Source: Firmicutes bacterium UBA5493 | GTDB taxonomy: Bacteria; Bacillota; Limnochordia; Darwinibacteriales; Darwinibacteriaceae | Direction: 5' to 3' | NCBI GenBank assembly: GCA_002424045.1 | Contig: DIPH01000015.1 | Coordinates: 99,432 to 163,431, forward strand | DNA length: 64,000 bases | Shown: in pieces, positions 42,545 through 49,539 of the stretch | How positions within the stretch are numbered: the stretch's first letter is position 1 | Layout of the letters: the number at the start of each line of letters is the position of its first letter | Translations under genes and position numbers: made by a program | The notes under the pieces: generated by a model | Database searches by the model: none | Told to the model about the DNA's origin: nothing | Seen by the model: the letters and a program-made list of their open reading frames with translations, nothing else

Positions 42545-43236
42545 ATACCATAGGCATAAGGTGCTAAGTCATAGAGACCAAAACAAATCACAACCTGGGT
42601 GTCTTTGAGATAGAAGCCCTGGTCTTCGTTGAACTGATCTTGAGCGAATGTATCAATGAAAAAATGGTCCTGTTCTTCCTTGATTCTCGCATCAATAACC
42701 CCAGCAGCCCGCTCCAACTCAGCATCGGTGTTGAACAGCTCGCCAAAGCCAATAGGGTGCCCCGAGGTGAGATCTACGTTAATGTAGTCATAGTACGTCA
42801 TGCCATGGGCTCCGCCTGTGTAGGTATAGTTCAAAACGGCGATACTTAAAAGACCGCCTTGATTTAGTTTTACCTCGAAATCCACGATCCCTTCATAAGG
42901 AAACGGACGGTATTCGGACTCGGCACCGAGACTCCAGGCTTCCTGCGCTGACTCCTTCAATTCGGTCACATAAGCATCTAGACGATCGCGCAGGTTTTGA
43001 TTGAAGTCTGCTTCCCACAGAGAATCTGCTACCCCAGCCAACTGGGGAATTCTAGCGGTGATCTCTAGTTCTGGCCCCCTATACTCATAGACATATTCAT
43101 GGACCAAGGTGGGATTAGGAAAACCCTCAGCCATCCGCTGCCAATAAGAATTCACTATCTCTGCTTGTACCATGGCGCTTGCGATGAGTAGAATAACTAA
43201 CACAGACACAGCACTAGCCATCCGCCATCTTCTCAT
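42517..43236 (-). CDS. Secreted DUF3298/DUF4163 (RsiV-like) domain protein
   Basis: 239 residues with a signal peptide (RRWRMASAVSVLVILLIAS, cleavage near VQAE). The mature part matches the DUF4163-DUF3298 pattern: an N-terminal strand/helix unit, then LNYTYTGGAHGMTYYDYINVDL and the closing FGLYDLAPYAYG. In RsiV this domain binds lysozyme, but here there is no anti-sigma region or sigma gene, so the role is open. ATG 43236 follows AAAGGG at eight bases. It overlaps the convergent FtsA-like gene by 28 bp. Confidence 0.85.
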   Translation of the reverse strand: MRRWRMASAVSVLVILLIASAMVQAEIVNSYWQRMAEGFPNPTLVHEYVYEYRGPELEITARIPQLAGVADSLWEADFNQNLRDRLDAYVTELKESAQEAWSLGAESEYRPFPYEGIVDFEVKLNQGGLLSIAVLNYTYTGGAHGMTYYDYINVDLTSGHPIGFGELFNTDAELERAAGVIDARIKEEQDHFFIDTFAQDQFNEDQGFYLKDTQVVICFGLYDLAPYAYGIQEFAISAP

Positions 43237-43308
43237 TACGAACACCCTTTCATTTGGTCGCCAGAGCATGACGCGAGGCGGCTATACTGATCTATCCCCT
43301 GTTCATCC

Positions 43309-43830
43309 TTACTCAAATCTGATCTCTGCTGTATCTGATGTGGGGTTCTTCCCTGTAATAGTAACGGTCAGTTTGTAGACCTTGTCTTTCCAATTTTCGT
43401 TGTAATACTCGCTAAATTGCTCCTTCAAACGTTCATGATAGTTCTCATCATCAATGGGGATATCTAAATCCAGATCCACATCAAAATCAAAAAGTTCTTT
43501 TAGTGAGATATCCGGTACCTCTTCCTCGCGTGGTATACCAGGCACTATAGGTATTTTTGTGTCAATGTCGACCAGCTTCTCAAAGATAGCTTCATCGTCG
43601 TCATCGAAGACTACCGCCTTAACCCCTTCGATCGTATAGCCGGTACTAAAACCTGAAGTCCTTAGGTTTAATTTGATACCCGTGATGACAAAATCATTAT
43701 CGAGTAATTTCTCGGCAGTTAGTTTGATGGGATTCGGCTCGATCCCCACATTCACCTTCGGAGTCAAACAACCTGTCAAAAGCACTGCAACTAAAACTAA
43801 GCTAATCAGCACACTGAATCTCTTCACCAT
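43309..43830 (-). CDS. Lipoprotein with acidic repeat-like region, unknown function
   Basis: 173 residues. A lipobox VLLTGC places the lipidated Cys near residue 21, so it is anchored on the outer face of the membrane. The mature protein has a beta-rich region (VNVGIEPNPIKLTAE, and LNLRTSGFSTGYTIE) reminiscent of LEA-2-like immunoglobulin folds. A strongly acidic stretch DFDVDLDLDIPIDDE may bind cations. ATG 43830 has AGGGAGG upstream. I do not recognise a family with confidence. Confidence 0.75.
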   Translation of the reverse strand: MVKRFSVLISLVLVAVLLTGCLTPKVNVGIEPNPIKLTAEKLLDNDFVITGIKLNLRTSGFSTGYTIEGVKAVVFDDDDEAIFEKLVDIDTKIPIVPGIPREEEVPDISLKELFDFDVDLDLDIPIDDENYHERLKEQFSEYYNENWKDKVYKLTVTITGKNPTSDTAEIRFE

Positions 43831-43980
43831 GGCAACCTCCCTATTTTGGATATTATTCTTATTCCCTTCCATTTACCATTCGCCTGCTACCCCTGTGAAT
43901 TTTTCTGTCAAAAAACAGGAACCGGACACCAAGAGGCGAATTGTTTGAGCTGTACGTTTCCGTCAGAAAGGGCGATACAT

Positions 43981-44253
43981 GTGGCATTACTACTTGGAGC
44001 ATTAATCTTGGGGTTTGCAGTGGCACGTCTGAACTTGCTTCCTAACACGTGGAGCAAACGAGTGGGCGTCGTCGGTCATCTCGCCCTTGTTTTGCTCCTC
44101 TTCTCCATGGGTTTCTCTCTAGGGGCTAATTCTGAGCTCACCAGTGCTCTACCTAGTCTAGGTCTGAAAGCCCTTGTTCTTAGCCTAAGCACCATTCTGG
44201 GCAGCGTTTTTCTGGTGTGGTTCGTTACTCGAGTCAGGAGGCCTGCGAAATGA
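43981..44253 (+). CDS. LysO-type exporter, small N-terminal subunit
   Basis: 90 residues with three hydrophobic segments (ALLLGALILGFAVARL, LALVLLLFSMGFSLGAN, LKALVLSLSTILGSVFLVW). It corresponds to the N-terminal part of the LysO/DUF340 lysine exporter, which is a single protein in E. coli and two proteins in many Firmicutes and Thermotogae. GTG 43981 has AGAAAGGG eight bases before. Its TGA overlaps the ATG of the next gene (ATGA), implying a 1:1 complex. Confidence 0.82.
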   Translation: MALLLGALILGFAVARLNLLPNTWSKRVGVVGHLALVLLLFSMGFSLGANSELTSALPSLGLKALVLSLSTILGSVFLVWFVTRVRRPAK

Positions 44254-44861
44254 CCTTGAGAATCCTTGGCAGCTTGGCACTTGGTGTTGTAACAGGTCTA
44301 TTTTTTTTACCAGAGGGTATCGCAAACATGATCGGACCTCTCACCGATTACTCTCTAGCCATCCTACTCTTCGCGGTAGGCTTTGATCTCGGCCAAGATG
44401 CCGACCTGCGGCAAAAAATCAAGGACCTGCCCAAGATGAACTTGGCGGTCCCATTCATGATTGCCATAGGTTCGCTGACAGGAGCCGTTTTAGGAGGTCT
44501 TGTAGTTCGCCTTCCTGTAGGAGATGCGGCCTTAGTAGGCGCAGGTTTTGGTTGGTACTCCCTTTCGGCCGTAATCATTACCCAGACCTATGATGTGACC
44601 CTGGGGGCCTTAGCCCTCTTAACGAACGTCTTTCGTGAGGTTTTTGCCTTCCTCTTGATTCCCCTCGTCGCCAAAAGAGTGGGGCATCTCCCTGCCATAG
44701 CTCCCGGCGGTGCTACCACGATGGACGTTACACTACCCATCATCGCAGCCAATACTGATGGCCAGACTACCTTAGTCGCGTTTTACTCAGGAACAGTCCT
44801 CTCAATCCTTGTTCCCATCTGTGTCCCCTTCATCATTGAGCTACTCCAGCATTTCCTTTAG
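44250..44861 (+). CDS. LysO-type (DUF340) exporter, large subunit
   Basis: 203 residues with about seven membrane segments. DUF340 features are LLFAVGFDLGQDADLR, GAGFGWYSLSAVIITQTYD and GGATTMDVTLPII, the latter around the transport site. LysO exports L-lysine and confers thialysine resistance; the same role is probable here. ATG 44250 is preceded by AGGAGG eight bases before and is coupled to the small subunit by overlap. Its last four bases overlap the convergent ThuA gene. Confidence 0.9.
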   Translation: MTLRILGSLALGVVTGLFFLPEGIANMIGPLTDYSLAILLFAVGFDLGQDADLRQKIKDLPKMNLAVPFMIAIGSLTGAVLGGLVVRLPVGDAALVGAGFGWYSLSAVIITQTYDVTLGALALLTNVFREVFAFLLIPLVAKRVGHLPAIAPGGATTMDVTLPIIAANTDGQTTLVAFYSGTVLSILVPICVPFIIELLQHFL

Positions 44862-45592
44862 TCAAGGGGTTCTAAGGGAGCTACCCAATCACCAGAAAGT
44901 GGCTTCGATAAGCTCAAGATTGGCGCCGCCCACCGCACGGCGTTCTTGATCACTTGTTGCACCTCTTTTTGATAATAAATGGGGTGTGTTTCATGACCAG
45001 GTGCAAAATAGAAGACTTTGCCGCGACCGCGATTATAGCAACAACCACTTCGAAATACTTCTCCACCGGCATACCAACTGATGAAAACCAGGGTATCAGG
45101 TTCTGGTATATCAAAGCGCTCTCCATACATTTCGGTCTGGGGGATCTCAAAGTAATGGTCTAGACCCTCAGCGATAGGATGTCCCTGCTCAATCACCCAA
45201 ACTCGTTCCTTTTCTCCCGCTTCACGCCAGCGCAAACTGCATGTGGTTCCCATGAGCTTTCGGAAAATCTTCGAAAAGTGGGCCGAATGCAAGACAATGA
45301 GACCCATTCCCTCCAAAACTCTCTGGTGCACCCTTTCCGCGACAGTATCTTCCACTTGGTCGTGGGCTTTATGTCCCCACCAGATCAGGACATCTGTCTG
45401 CCGAAGAACATCCTCCGTCAAACCGTGTTCCTCCTGGCGAAGTGTGGCATAACGAACCTCAATATCGGCTTCTTTCCCCAAGAATTCGCCAAGGGCACCG
45501 TGAATCCCCTGGGGATAAATGGAGCCGATAGAAGGATCTTCTAATTCATGGAGATACTCGTTCCACACTGTGACTCGAATCCGTTCACTCAC
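44858..45592 (-). CDS. ThuA-domain protein
   Basis: 244 residues with a class-I glutamine-amidotransferase-like fold as in ThuA (trehalose utilisation, sugar ketoreduction). Visible landmarks are VTVWNEYLHE, DVLIWWGHKAHD, IVLHSAHFSKIF and FYFAPGHETHP. ThuA-like proteins act in disaccharide catabolism in rhizobia; the enzymatic step is uncertain. GTG 45592 has AAAGGGTGA five bases upstream. It overlaps the upstream hydrolase gene by eight bases and is the last gene of a three-gene carbohydrate-type cluster. Confidence 0.88.
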   Translation of the reverse strand: MSERIRVTVWNEYLHELEDPSIGSIYPQGIHGALGEFLGKEADIEVRYATLRQEEHGLTEDVLRQTDVLIWWGHKAHDQVEDTVAERVHQRVLEGMGLIVLHSAHFSKIFRKLMGTTCSLRWREAGEKERVWVIEQGHPIAEGLDHYFEIPQTEMYGERFDIPEPDTLVFISWYAGGEVFRSGCCYNRGRGKVFYFAPGHETHPIYYQKEVQQVIKNAVRWAAPILSLSKPLSGDWVAPLEPLD

Positions 45593-46289
45593 AGCAATCA
45601 CCCTTTTCTAAAGAGAATCGCGTGTTTCTTTGTGCCAGTAGCCAAGGAATCAACTCCGGTTCTGCATAGGCCCGGTTCCAGGAATTATGGCCTATTCCCG
45701 AATATCTTGTAAAACGAACCGGTGCATTTAAGTTCTGTAACACCTCAACGAGCTGCTCCGACTGCTTCACTGGAACAACTTGATCATCGTCACCATGAAA
45801 TACCCAAATGGGCACATCCTTTAGTAAGGCGACTTTTTCCGGGAAACCCATGAGGGGCATGGCTCCTCCGCAAATAGGTACCAGAGCGGCAAAAGCATGA
45901 GGATGGCGAGCTGCCCAGTGCCATGTTCCATACGCCCCCATACTCAATCCCGTTACATAGATTTGCCGCCTCTCCACTGGGTAGTCGGCGATGATCTCTT
46001 CGAGAAGACAATCCAGCTCATCAAGACTGCGATCCCAGGTACAATCATTAGGACACTGGGGAGCCACTATGATAAAAGGAAACTCCCTGCCATCCAGTAC
46101 TTGCTGCACGAGTCCGTGTCTTCCCACGAGCGTCAAATCATTCCCCCGCTCACCCGCACCATGCAGAAAAATGACCACAGGCCACTTTGTTGACTGCTCC
46201 TTTTCAAAGTCTCGAGGTAAGTATAAGAAGTAAGGCACCTGCACACGCTTGGTAATCGTTTTGTCAACAACCTTGGAGATCAGACCCAA
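45585..46289 (-). CDS. Alpha/beta hydrolase, prolyl-oligopeptidase/esterase type
   Basis: 234 residues. The oxyanion-hole segment VVIFLHGAGERG, nucleophile motif VTGLSMGAYGTWHWA, acid VFHGDDDQVVPV and His in GIGHNSWNRAY give a complete Ser-Asp-His triad. The layout matches phospholipase/carboxylesterase and feruloyl-esterase-like enzymes without a lid domain. No signal peptide is present, so it is cytoplasmic. TTG 46289 is supported by AAAAGGG nine bases upstream. It is co-transcribed with the BadF-like gene (20 bases upstream) and the ThuA gene. Confidence 0.9.
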   Translation of the reverse strand: MGLISKVVDKTITKRVQVPYFLYLPRDFEKEQSTKWPVVIFLHGAGERGNDLTLVGRHGLVQQVLDGREFPFIIVAPQCPNDCTWDRSLDELDCLLEEIIADYPVERRQIYVTGLSMGAYGTWHWAARHPHAFAALVPICGGAMPLMGFPEKVALLKDVPIWVFHGDDDQVVPVKQSEQLVEVLQNLNAPVRFTRYSGIGHNSWNRAYAEPELIPWLLAQRNTRFSLEKGDCCE

Positions 46290-46309
46290 ACCGCATCACC
46301 CTTTTCTGC

Positions 46310-47194
46310 CTAGTTAAACAAGTTGGTGATCACTTCTTGCTCAAACCCCGATCTCCTTGTTAACACAGAAGAAAGATAGGCGCCTTTCGCGGGAGCTAGA
46401 GGTACATCTACAATTCTACACTGGGGGAAGAGCAGACTAAGCAGGTGGTGTACCCGAGTTCGAATCGTCTGCGACCCCAGTAGAATTTGTCCATACAAGC
46501 CTATGACAGGCTCTAAACCACGAAAGTGCGCGGACATACTAGTTACCATCTGCACAAGATCGTAGGCAAGTTCGTAAGCTACCTCAAGGGCTAGCGAACT
46601 TCCCTGACTAACACGCTGATCGAGGATGTCAGTGAAAACACCCAACCCTTTACCAAGTGCAATCTGAGACTTCAGGTATAAGAGGTCTTCGACGCATTGG
46701 TTGCGGTCAACCCCAGCTACCTCTTGCAGTTTGCTATTCAAACGCATGATAGGATTCCACATTAGTGCTTCTTGCCTCGTTTGCAACTGCCTACCCGTAG
46801 AATCTTCAAAAACGGCTAGACCCGAATGGCCTCCCACCAGAAACAATCGATCCTCGCCGCCATGCATGCCCAAAAGCGAGCTTGTGGCAAAGTCTTCGAC
46901 CATAACATCGGTACCTTCCAAAAAGCCCGACACCAAGTCAGGCATTTTCCATTCCGTAACTGCAAAGTCCGCTTTGTAGGTAAAGCAGGCTCCCGCTAAA
47001 CTGGCCCGACGATCCCAACCCACTGTCTGATGGACTAGATCCATTAGATTAGCCCTAGCTTGTTCCAATCCCCAGTAATGGTAGTTTACTGAACCTCCGA
47101 CACTAGTGGCAATAACCTTACCCGAAGGATCACCCACAACAACCGACGCAAAAAGGTCATTGTCCGCTATCCCCAAGAAAAACTTCCTTTCCAT
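46310..47194 (-). CDS. BadF/GlcNAc-kinase-like protein with degenerate ATP site
   Basis: 294 residues of the BadF/BcrA/GlcNAc-kinase ASKHA family by overall pattern (VNYHYWGLEQARANL; the VEDFATSSLLGMHGG region). The phosphate-1 loop, normally G-G-G-T, reads GIADNDLFASVVV. The phosphate-2 G-T-G-S reads LVGGHSGLAVF, and the G-G-W-G-x-x-x-G-D-E-G-S segment is absent. It is probably a pseudo-kinase, perhaps a sugar-sensing protein. No good SD precedes ATG 47194, which is odd for this genome. It is the first gene of the cluster with the esterase and ThuA and lies behind a palindrome-marked promoter. Confidence 0.75.
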   Translation of the reverse strand: MERKFFLGIADNDLFASVVVGDPSGKVIATSVGGSVNYHYWGLEQARANLMDLVHQTVGWDRRASLAGACFTYKADFAVTEWKMPDLVSGFLEGTDVMVEDFATSSLLGMHGGEDRLFLVGGHSGLAVFEDSTGRQLQTRQEALMWNPIMRLNSKLQEVAGVDRNQCVEDLLYLKSQIALGKGLGVFTDILDQRVSQGSSLALEVAYELAYDLVQMVTSMSAHFRGLEPVIGLYGQILLGSQTIRTRVHHLLSLLFPQCRIVDVPLAPAKGAYLSSVLTRRSGFEQEVITNLFN

Positions 47195-47304
47195 ACGTAG
47201 CGCCCAAGTAGTCGTACTTGACTATACATCAACTATAACTAAAATTCTGTCTATTTTGCCCAGCGATGAAGAAGACTACTCAAGGCCCCCTTCCCCCCCT
47301 TTTT

Positions 47305-47329
47305 AGATTGTACAATCTTTCAAATTATA
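47305..47329 (-). promoter_or_regulatory. Promoter with overlapping 14-bp palindrome before the BadF-like cluster
   Basis: On the leftward strand TGGTATAAT (extended -10, TATAAT at 47329-47324) is followed by the perfect palindrome AGATTGTACAATCT (47318-47305), covering the expected transcription start. The arrangement is typical of repressor-operator control. Confidence 0.6.
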
Positions 47330-47379
47330 CCACAGATGTCAAAATAAACCTAGATCTGTACAGAATTTTGTCGACATAT

Positions 47380-47796
47380 TATGATTTTATTAGGAATCAT
47401 CCTTTGTCTCAGCACCCACGTCCACTTGGTGCAAGAGTTCACCTATAAGGCTGGATGCAGTAACGCCGCAAAAGTGAACCCAGATGGGAGTGCGCCATTT
47501 CAGGTAGGACGTGGCATAAGGCGTCTACAAGCACAAGGGCCACAGCCAGAATGGAACCGCAAAAGGAGGGAAAAGTAAGCCCATATACTGGAACCTGAAG
47601 CGACTACAGTAAAACTAAAGAAGGTCACTACAGCAGGCAACAGTTGCTTCATTCTCATTACTCGTTCTTTGGAATGGGGTTTGTTTACCTGTCGAGCAAG
47701 GAGGCTGCGATCACCGGGAAATAGATAATATTCTCCATGAGAGCGCTCCACCACAAACTCTTCATGCCGTGTTTGCCAAATCCTGTTGATTTTCAA
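47380..47796 (-). pseudogene. Possible decayed membrane-protein gene
   Basis: The leftward strand between the DUF445 and BadF-like genes shows gene-like stretches in three different frames. One frame begins near 47796 and includes MKQLLPAVVTFFSFTVVASG, a second reads GSILAVALVLVDALCHVLP, a third runs through WRTPIWVHFCGVTASSLIGE to stop codons near 47382. Joined by two frameshifts they would form a small membrane protein. I do not recognise the family. It could equally be chance, so this is a tentative call. Confidence 0.3.
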
Positions 47797-47853
47797 GATG
47801 AGTTAGGTATACTGAGGACAACCTCATGTAACGACACCAAAGGAATGATGATT

Positions 47854-48447
47854 ATGAATTGGGAACTAATCTTGCTACCCATTGTAGCAGCTATCATTGG
47901 TTGGGGAACTAATGTTATCGCCATTCGCATGCTGTTCTGGCCCAGAGAACCCATCCGCATCCTTGGTTTCGAATTCTTAGGCGTGCTGCCCAAACGAAAA
48001 CCCGATATAGCCCAAAGCATTGGCGAGGTACTCAATGACGATCTACTACCCACAGAAGAGCTCATTGATGCAGTGAACACAAAAGAAACCCGGGAGAGGG
48101 TCTCCCACATCATCACCAATAATTTGTCGGCCAAAATCCAGCGTTTCTTGCCCCGTTTCATCATGGAACATGCAGAAGACAAGATTCGGCACCATCTAGA
48201 CGATTTAGTGAGCGCGGAGATTGAAGACCTGTTTGCTCAATTAGGCGACAGCGTTAGCCAGGAACTAAGAGACAAGAAGCTCCTGGGAAATCTAGTAGAA
48301 TCGAAAATAAACTCCTTCGACCTTGTTCATCTGGAAAAGCTCGTGCTCAAAGTGGCTAAGAACGAGCTCCGATATATTGAGTGGTTCGGAGCTATCGTGG
48401 GTCTAGTTATCGGGCTGATCCAAGTTCTCTTCGTGGTAGTTCTCTAA
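47854..48447 (+). CDS. DUF445-family membrane protein
   Basis: 197 residues. An N-terminal membrane helix LPIVAAIIGWGTNVIAIRML carries the G-W-x-T-N motif of DUF445, followed by PREPIRILGFEFLGVLPKRK and a helical middle with IGEVLNDDLL. A C-terminal membrane helix GAIVGLVIGLIQVLFVVV closes the protein. The family is implicated in envelope or spore functions in Bacilli, but the role is undefined. This is a short version; many members exceed 350 residues. ATG 47854 is nine bases after AAAGGA. Confidence 0.88.
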   Translation: MNWELILLPIVAAIIGWGTNVIAIRMLFWPREPIRILGFEFLGVLPKRKPDIAQSIGEVLNDDLLPTEELIDAVNTKETRERVSHIITNNLSAKIQRFLPRFIMEHAEDKIRHHLDDLVSAEIEDLFAQLGDSVSQELRDKKLLGNLVESKINSFDLVHLEKLVLKVAKNELRYIEWFGAIVGLVIGLIQVLFVVVL

Positions 48448-48471
48448 AAAAGAAACCCCCGAAAGCGGGGG
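48446..48471 (-). terminator. Terminator of the CAP-domain gene
   Basis: Leftward reading: CCCCCGC-TTT-CGGGGG-type hairpin (48471-48456) then TTTCTTTTTT. It starts ten bases after the CAP gene stop and overlaps the end of the convergent DUF445 gene. Confidence 0.88.
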
Positions 48472-48480
48472 CAGAAGACT

Positions 48481-49119
48481 CTATTTCTTGATGAAAATCT
48501 GGGTAATGTGATAGCTTGTCCCCTGTTTAACAATGCCTACACCTATGTGGGTATAACCGGAATGTAGGATGTTGGCCCTGTGGCCAGCACTATTCATGAA
48601 CAGAGGATGAGCTCTGGAGACACTACCGGTGCGTGCGATGTTTTCTCCGGCACGAGAATAACTTATGCCTGCGTTATCCAACATGTTATAAACAGTGCCC
48701 AGTGTGGGGGATACATGGGAAAAGTAGTTGTTTGCCGCCATGTCATGGCTCTTTTTCTTCGCCAATGCCACTAGATCATAATCAATCTTGAGTGCCTGTT
48801 GGCCGTTTTTGGCCCGTTCCTGATTCACCTGGTTGATCAGGTTTTGTTCGTCACTGGTAAGGGATGGATTAGGCAAGGGAACTTTGCTGCCGGGATTGCT
48901 AGGTTGCGTCGGAAGTATGGGACTTCCTGGATTTGGATTTGGATTTGGGTTTGGGTTTGGTTCCGGATCCGGTTGCGGACTCGGACTTGGCCAGCTTGGT
49001 TCACTCCAAGACGGAGGCTGAATATTGGGTACAGTCGGTGCCCACCATCCCCAGGACGCCTCTGCTAGAGGAGCTACAAATAGAAGACAGACTAGAGCAA
49101 ACAAAAGAATTCGTTTCAA
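48481..49119 (-). CDS. Secreted CAP/SCP-domain protein (YkwD-like)
   Basis: 212 residues. The signal peptide ends near LAEA. A Trp/Pro-rich linker with a run of P-N repeats (residues about 52-64) leads to a CAP domain from about 88. Motifs are LINQVNQERAKNGQ, LVALAKKKSHDMAANNYFSH, GENIAR and HRANILHSGYTHIGVG, supplying the His/Glu/His/Glu cavity residues. In spore formers such proteins (YkwD, SafA-associated) are secreted or spore-associated; the activity is unclear. TTG 49119 is supported by AGGAGG eight bases upstream. A terminator follows. Confidence 0.92.
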   Translation of the reverse strand: MKRILLFALVCLLFVAPLAEASWGWWAPTVPNIQPPSWSEPSWPSPSPQPDPEPNPNPNPNPNPGSPILPTQPSNPGSKVPLPNPSLTSDEQNLINQVNQERAKNGQQALKIDYDLVALAKKKSHDMAANNYFSHVSPTLGTVYNMLDNAGISYSRAGENIARTGSVSRAHPLFMNSAGHRANILHSGYTHIGVGIVKQGTSYHITQIFIKK

Positions 49120-49208
49120 GCTGATTTCCTCCTAGAAAAAATTTGCTAGGTCCTATTATAACAGGAATAGAAATCAGCTCGAAATGTAAATTCTGGCATT
49201 GTCACAGG

Positions 49209-49499
49209 CTAACTCTTATTTCTGCGCACTTCCTGAATGATCTTTTGTGGGGAAAAACTTCCCCTAAAAATAACTTCGTCGTCGACGATCACAAGCGGTA
49301 AGGGCCTTTCTGTCCTCCAATGGCGTCCAAGAGCTTCTCGACTCGTAACCTCAAGAAAACGAACCTTGTATTCAGGACCAAGACCCCTTTTTACAGCATG
49401 TTTAAGGTACATAACAGCCTCTCCCAGAGGCAGATTTTTCCTTCAACCCCCGCAAGACGACAGGATCGAATTAGCCGTTCCATATATGATTATGTCCAC
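49209..49499 (-). CDS. Probable selenoprotein: thioredoxin-fold protein with C-G-G-Sec motif (in-frame TGA)
   Basis: Reading from GTG 49499 (GGGAGGG six bases upstream) gives VDIIIYGTANSILSSCGG, then TGA at 49445-49443, then RKNLPLGEAVMYLKHAVKRG in the same frame and on to TAG at 49209. Decoding TGA as Sec yields 96 residues. They form a complete thioredoxin-like fold: strand IIIYG, active site C16-G-G-U19, helix, strand KVRFLEV, LPLVIVDDEVIF with the cis-Pro position, and a terminal helix. The active site would be a CxxU version of CxxC. A 6-bp hairpin with a GGG loop starts 11 bases after TGA. Alternatives: a nonsense-mutated pseudogene, a sequencing error, or separate initiation at ATG 49412, which would drop the active-site strand. 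No sel genes are in this window. Confidence 0.7.
49417..49431 (-). promoter_or_regulatory. Candidate bacterial SECIS hairpin
   Basis: Downstream of the in-frame TGA the mRNA reads GCCTCT-GGG-AGAGGC, a perfect six-pair stem. The loop begins 17 nucleotides after UGA and starts with G, matching the published bacterial SECIS criteria (loop 16-37 nt from UGA, a G among the first two loop bases) as I remember them. Confidence 0.6.
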
Positions 49500-49539
49500 A
49501 TCTAGCCCTCCCATTGCTGGTATTGGACTAGTATATGCG

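Noticed and set aside
48833..49021. Rightward frame with a Gly-Phe repeat
   Set aside because: Antisense image of the Pro-Asn repeat linker of the CAP-domain gene.
49209..49412. Treating the 67-codon frame from ATG 49412 as a complete gene
   Set aside because: It would lack the first beta strand and the Cys motif that lie in frame just upstream of TGA, although GGGAGAGG precedes that ATG; the read-through model explains more.
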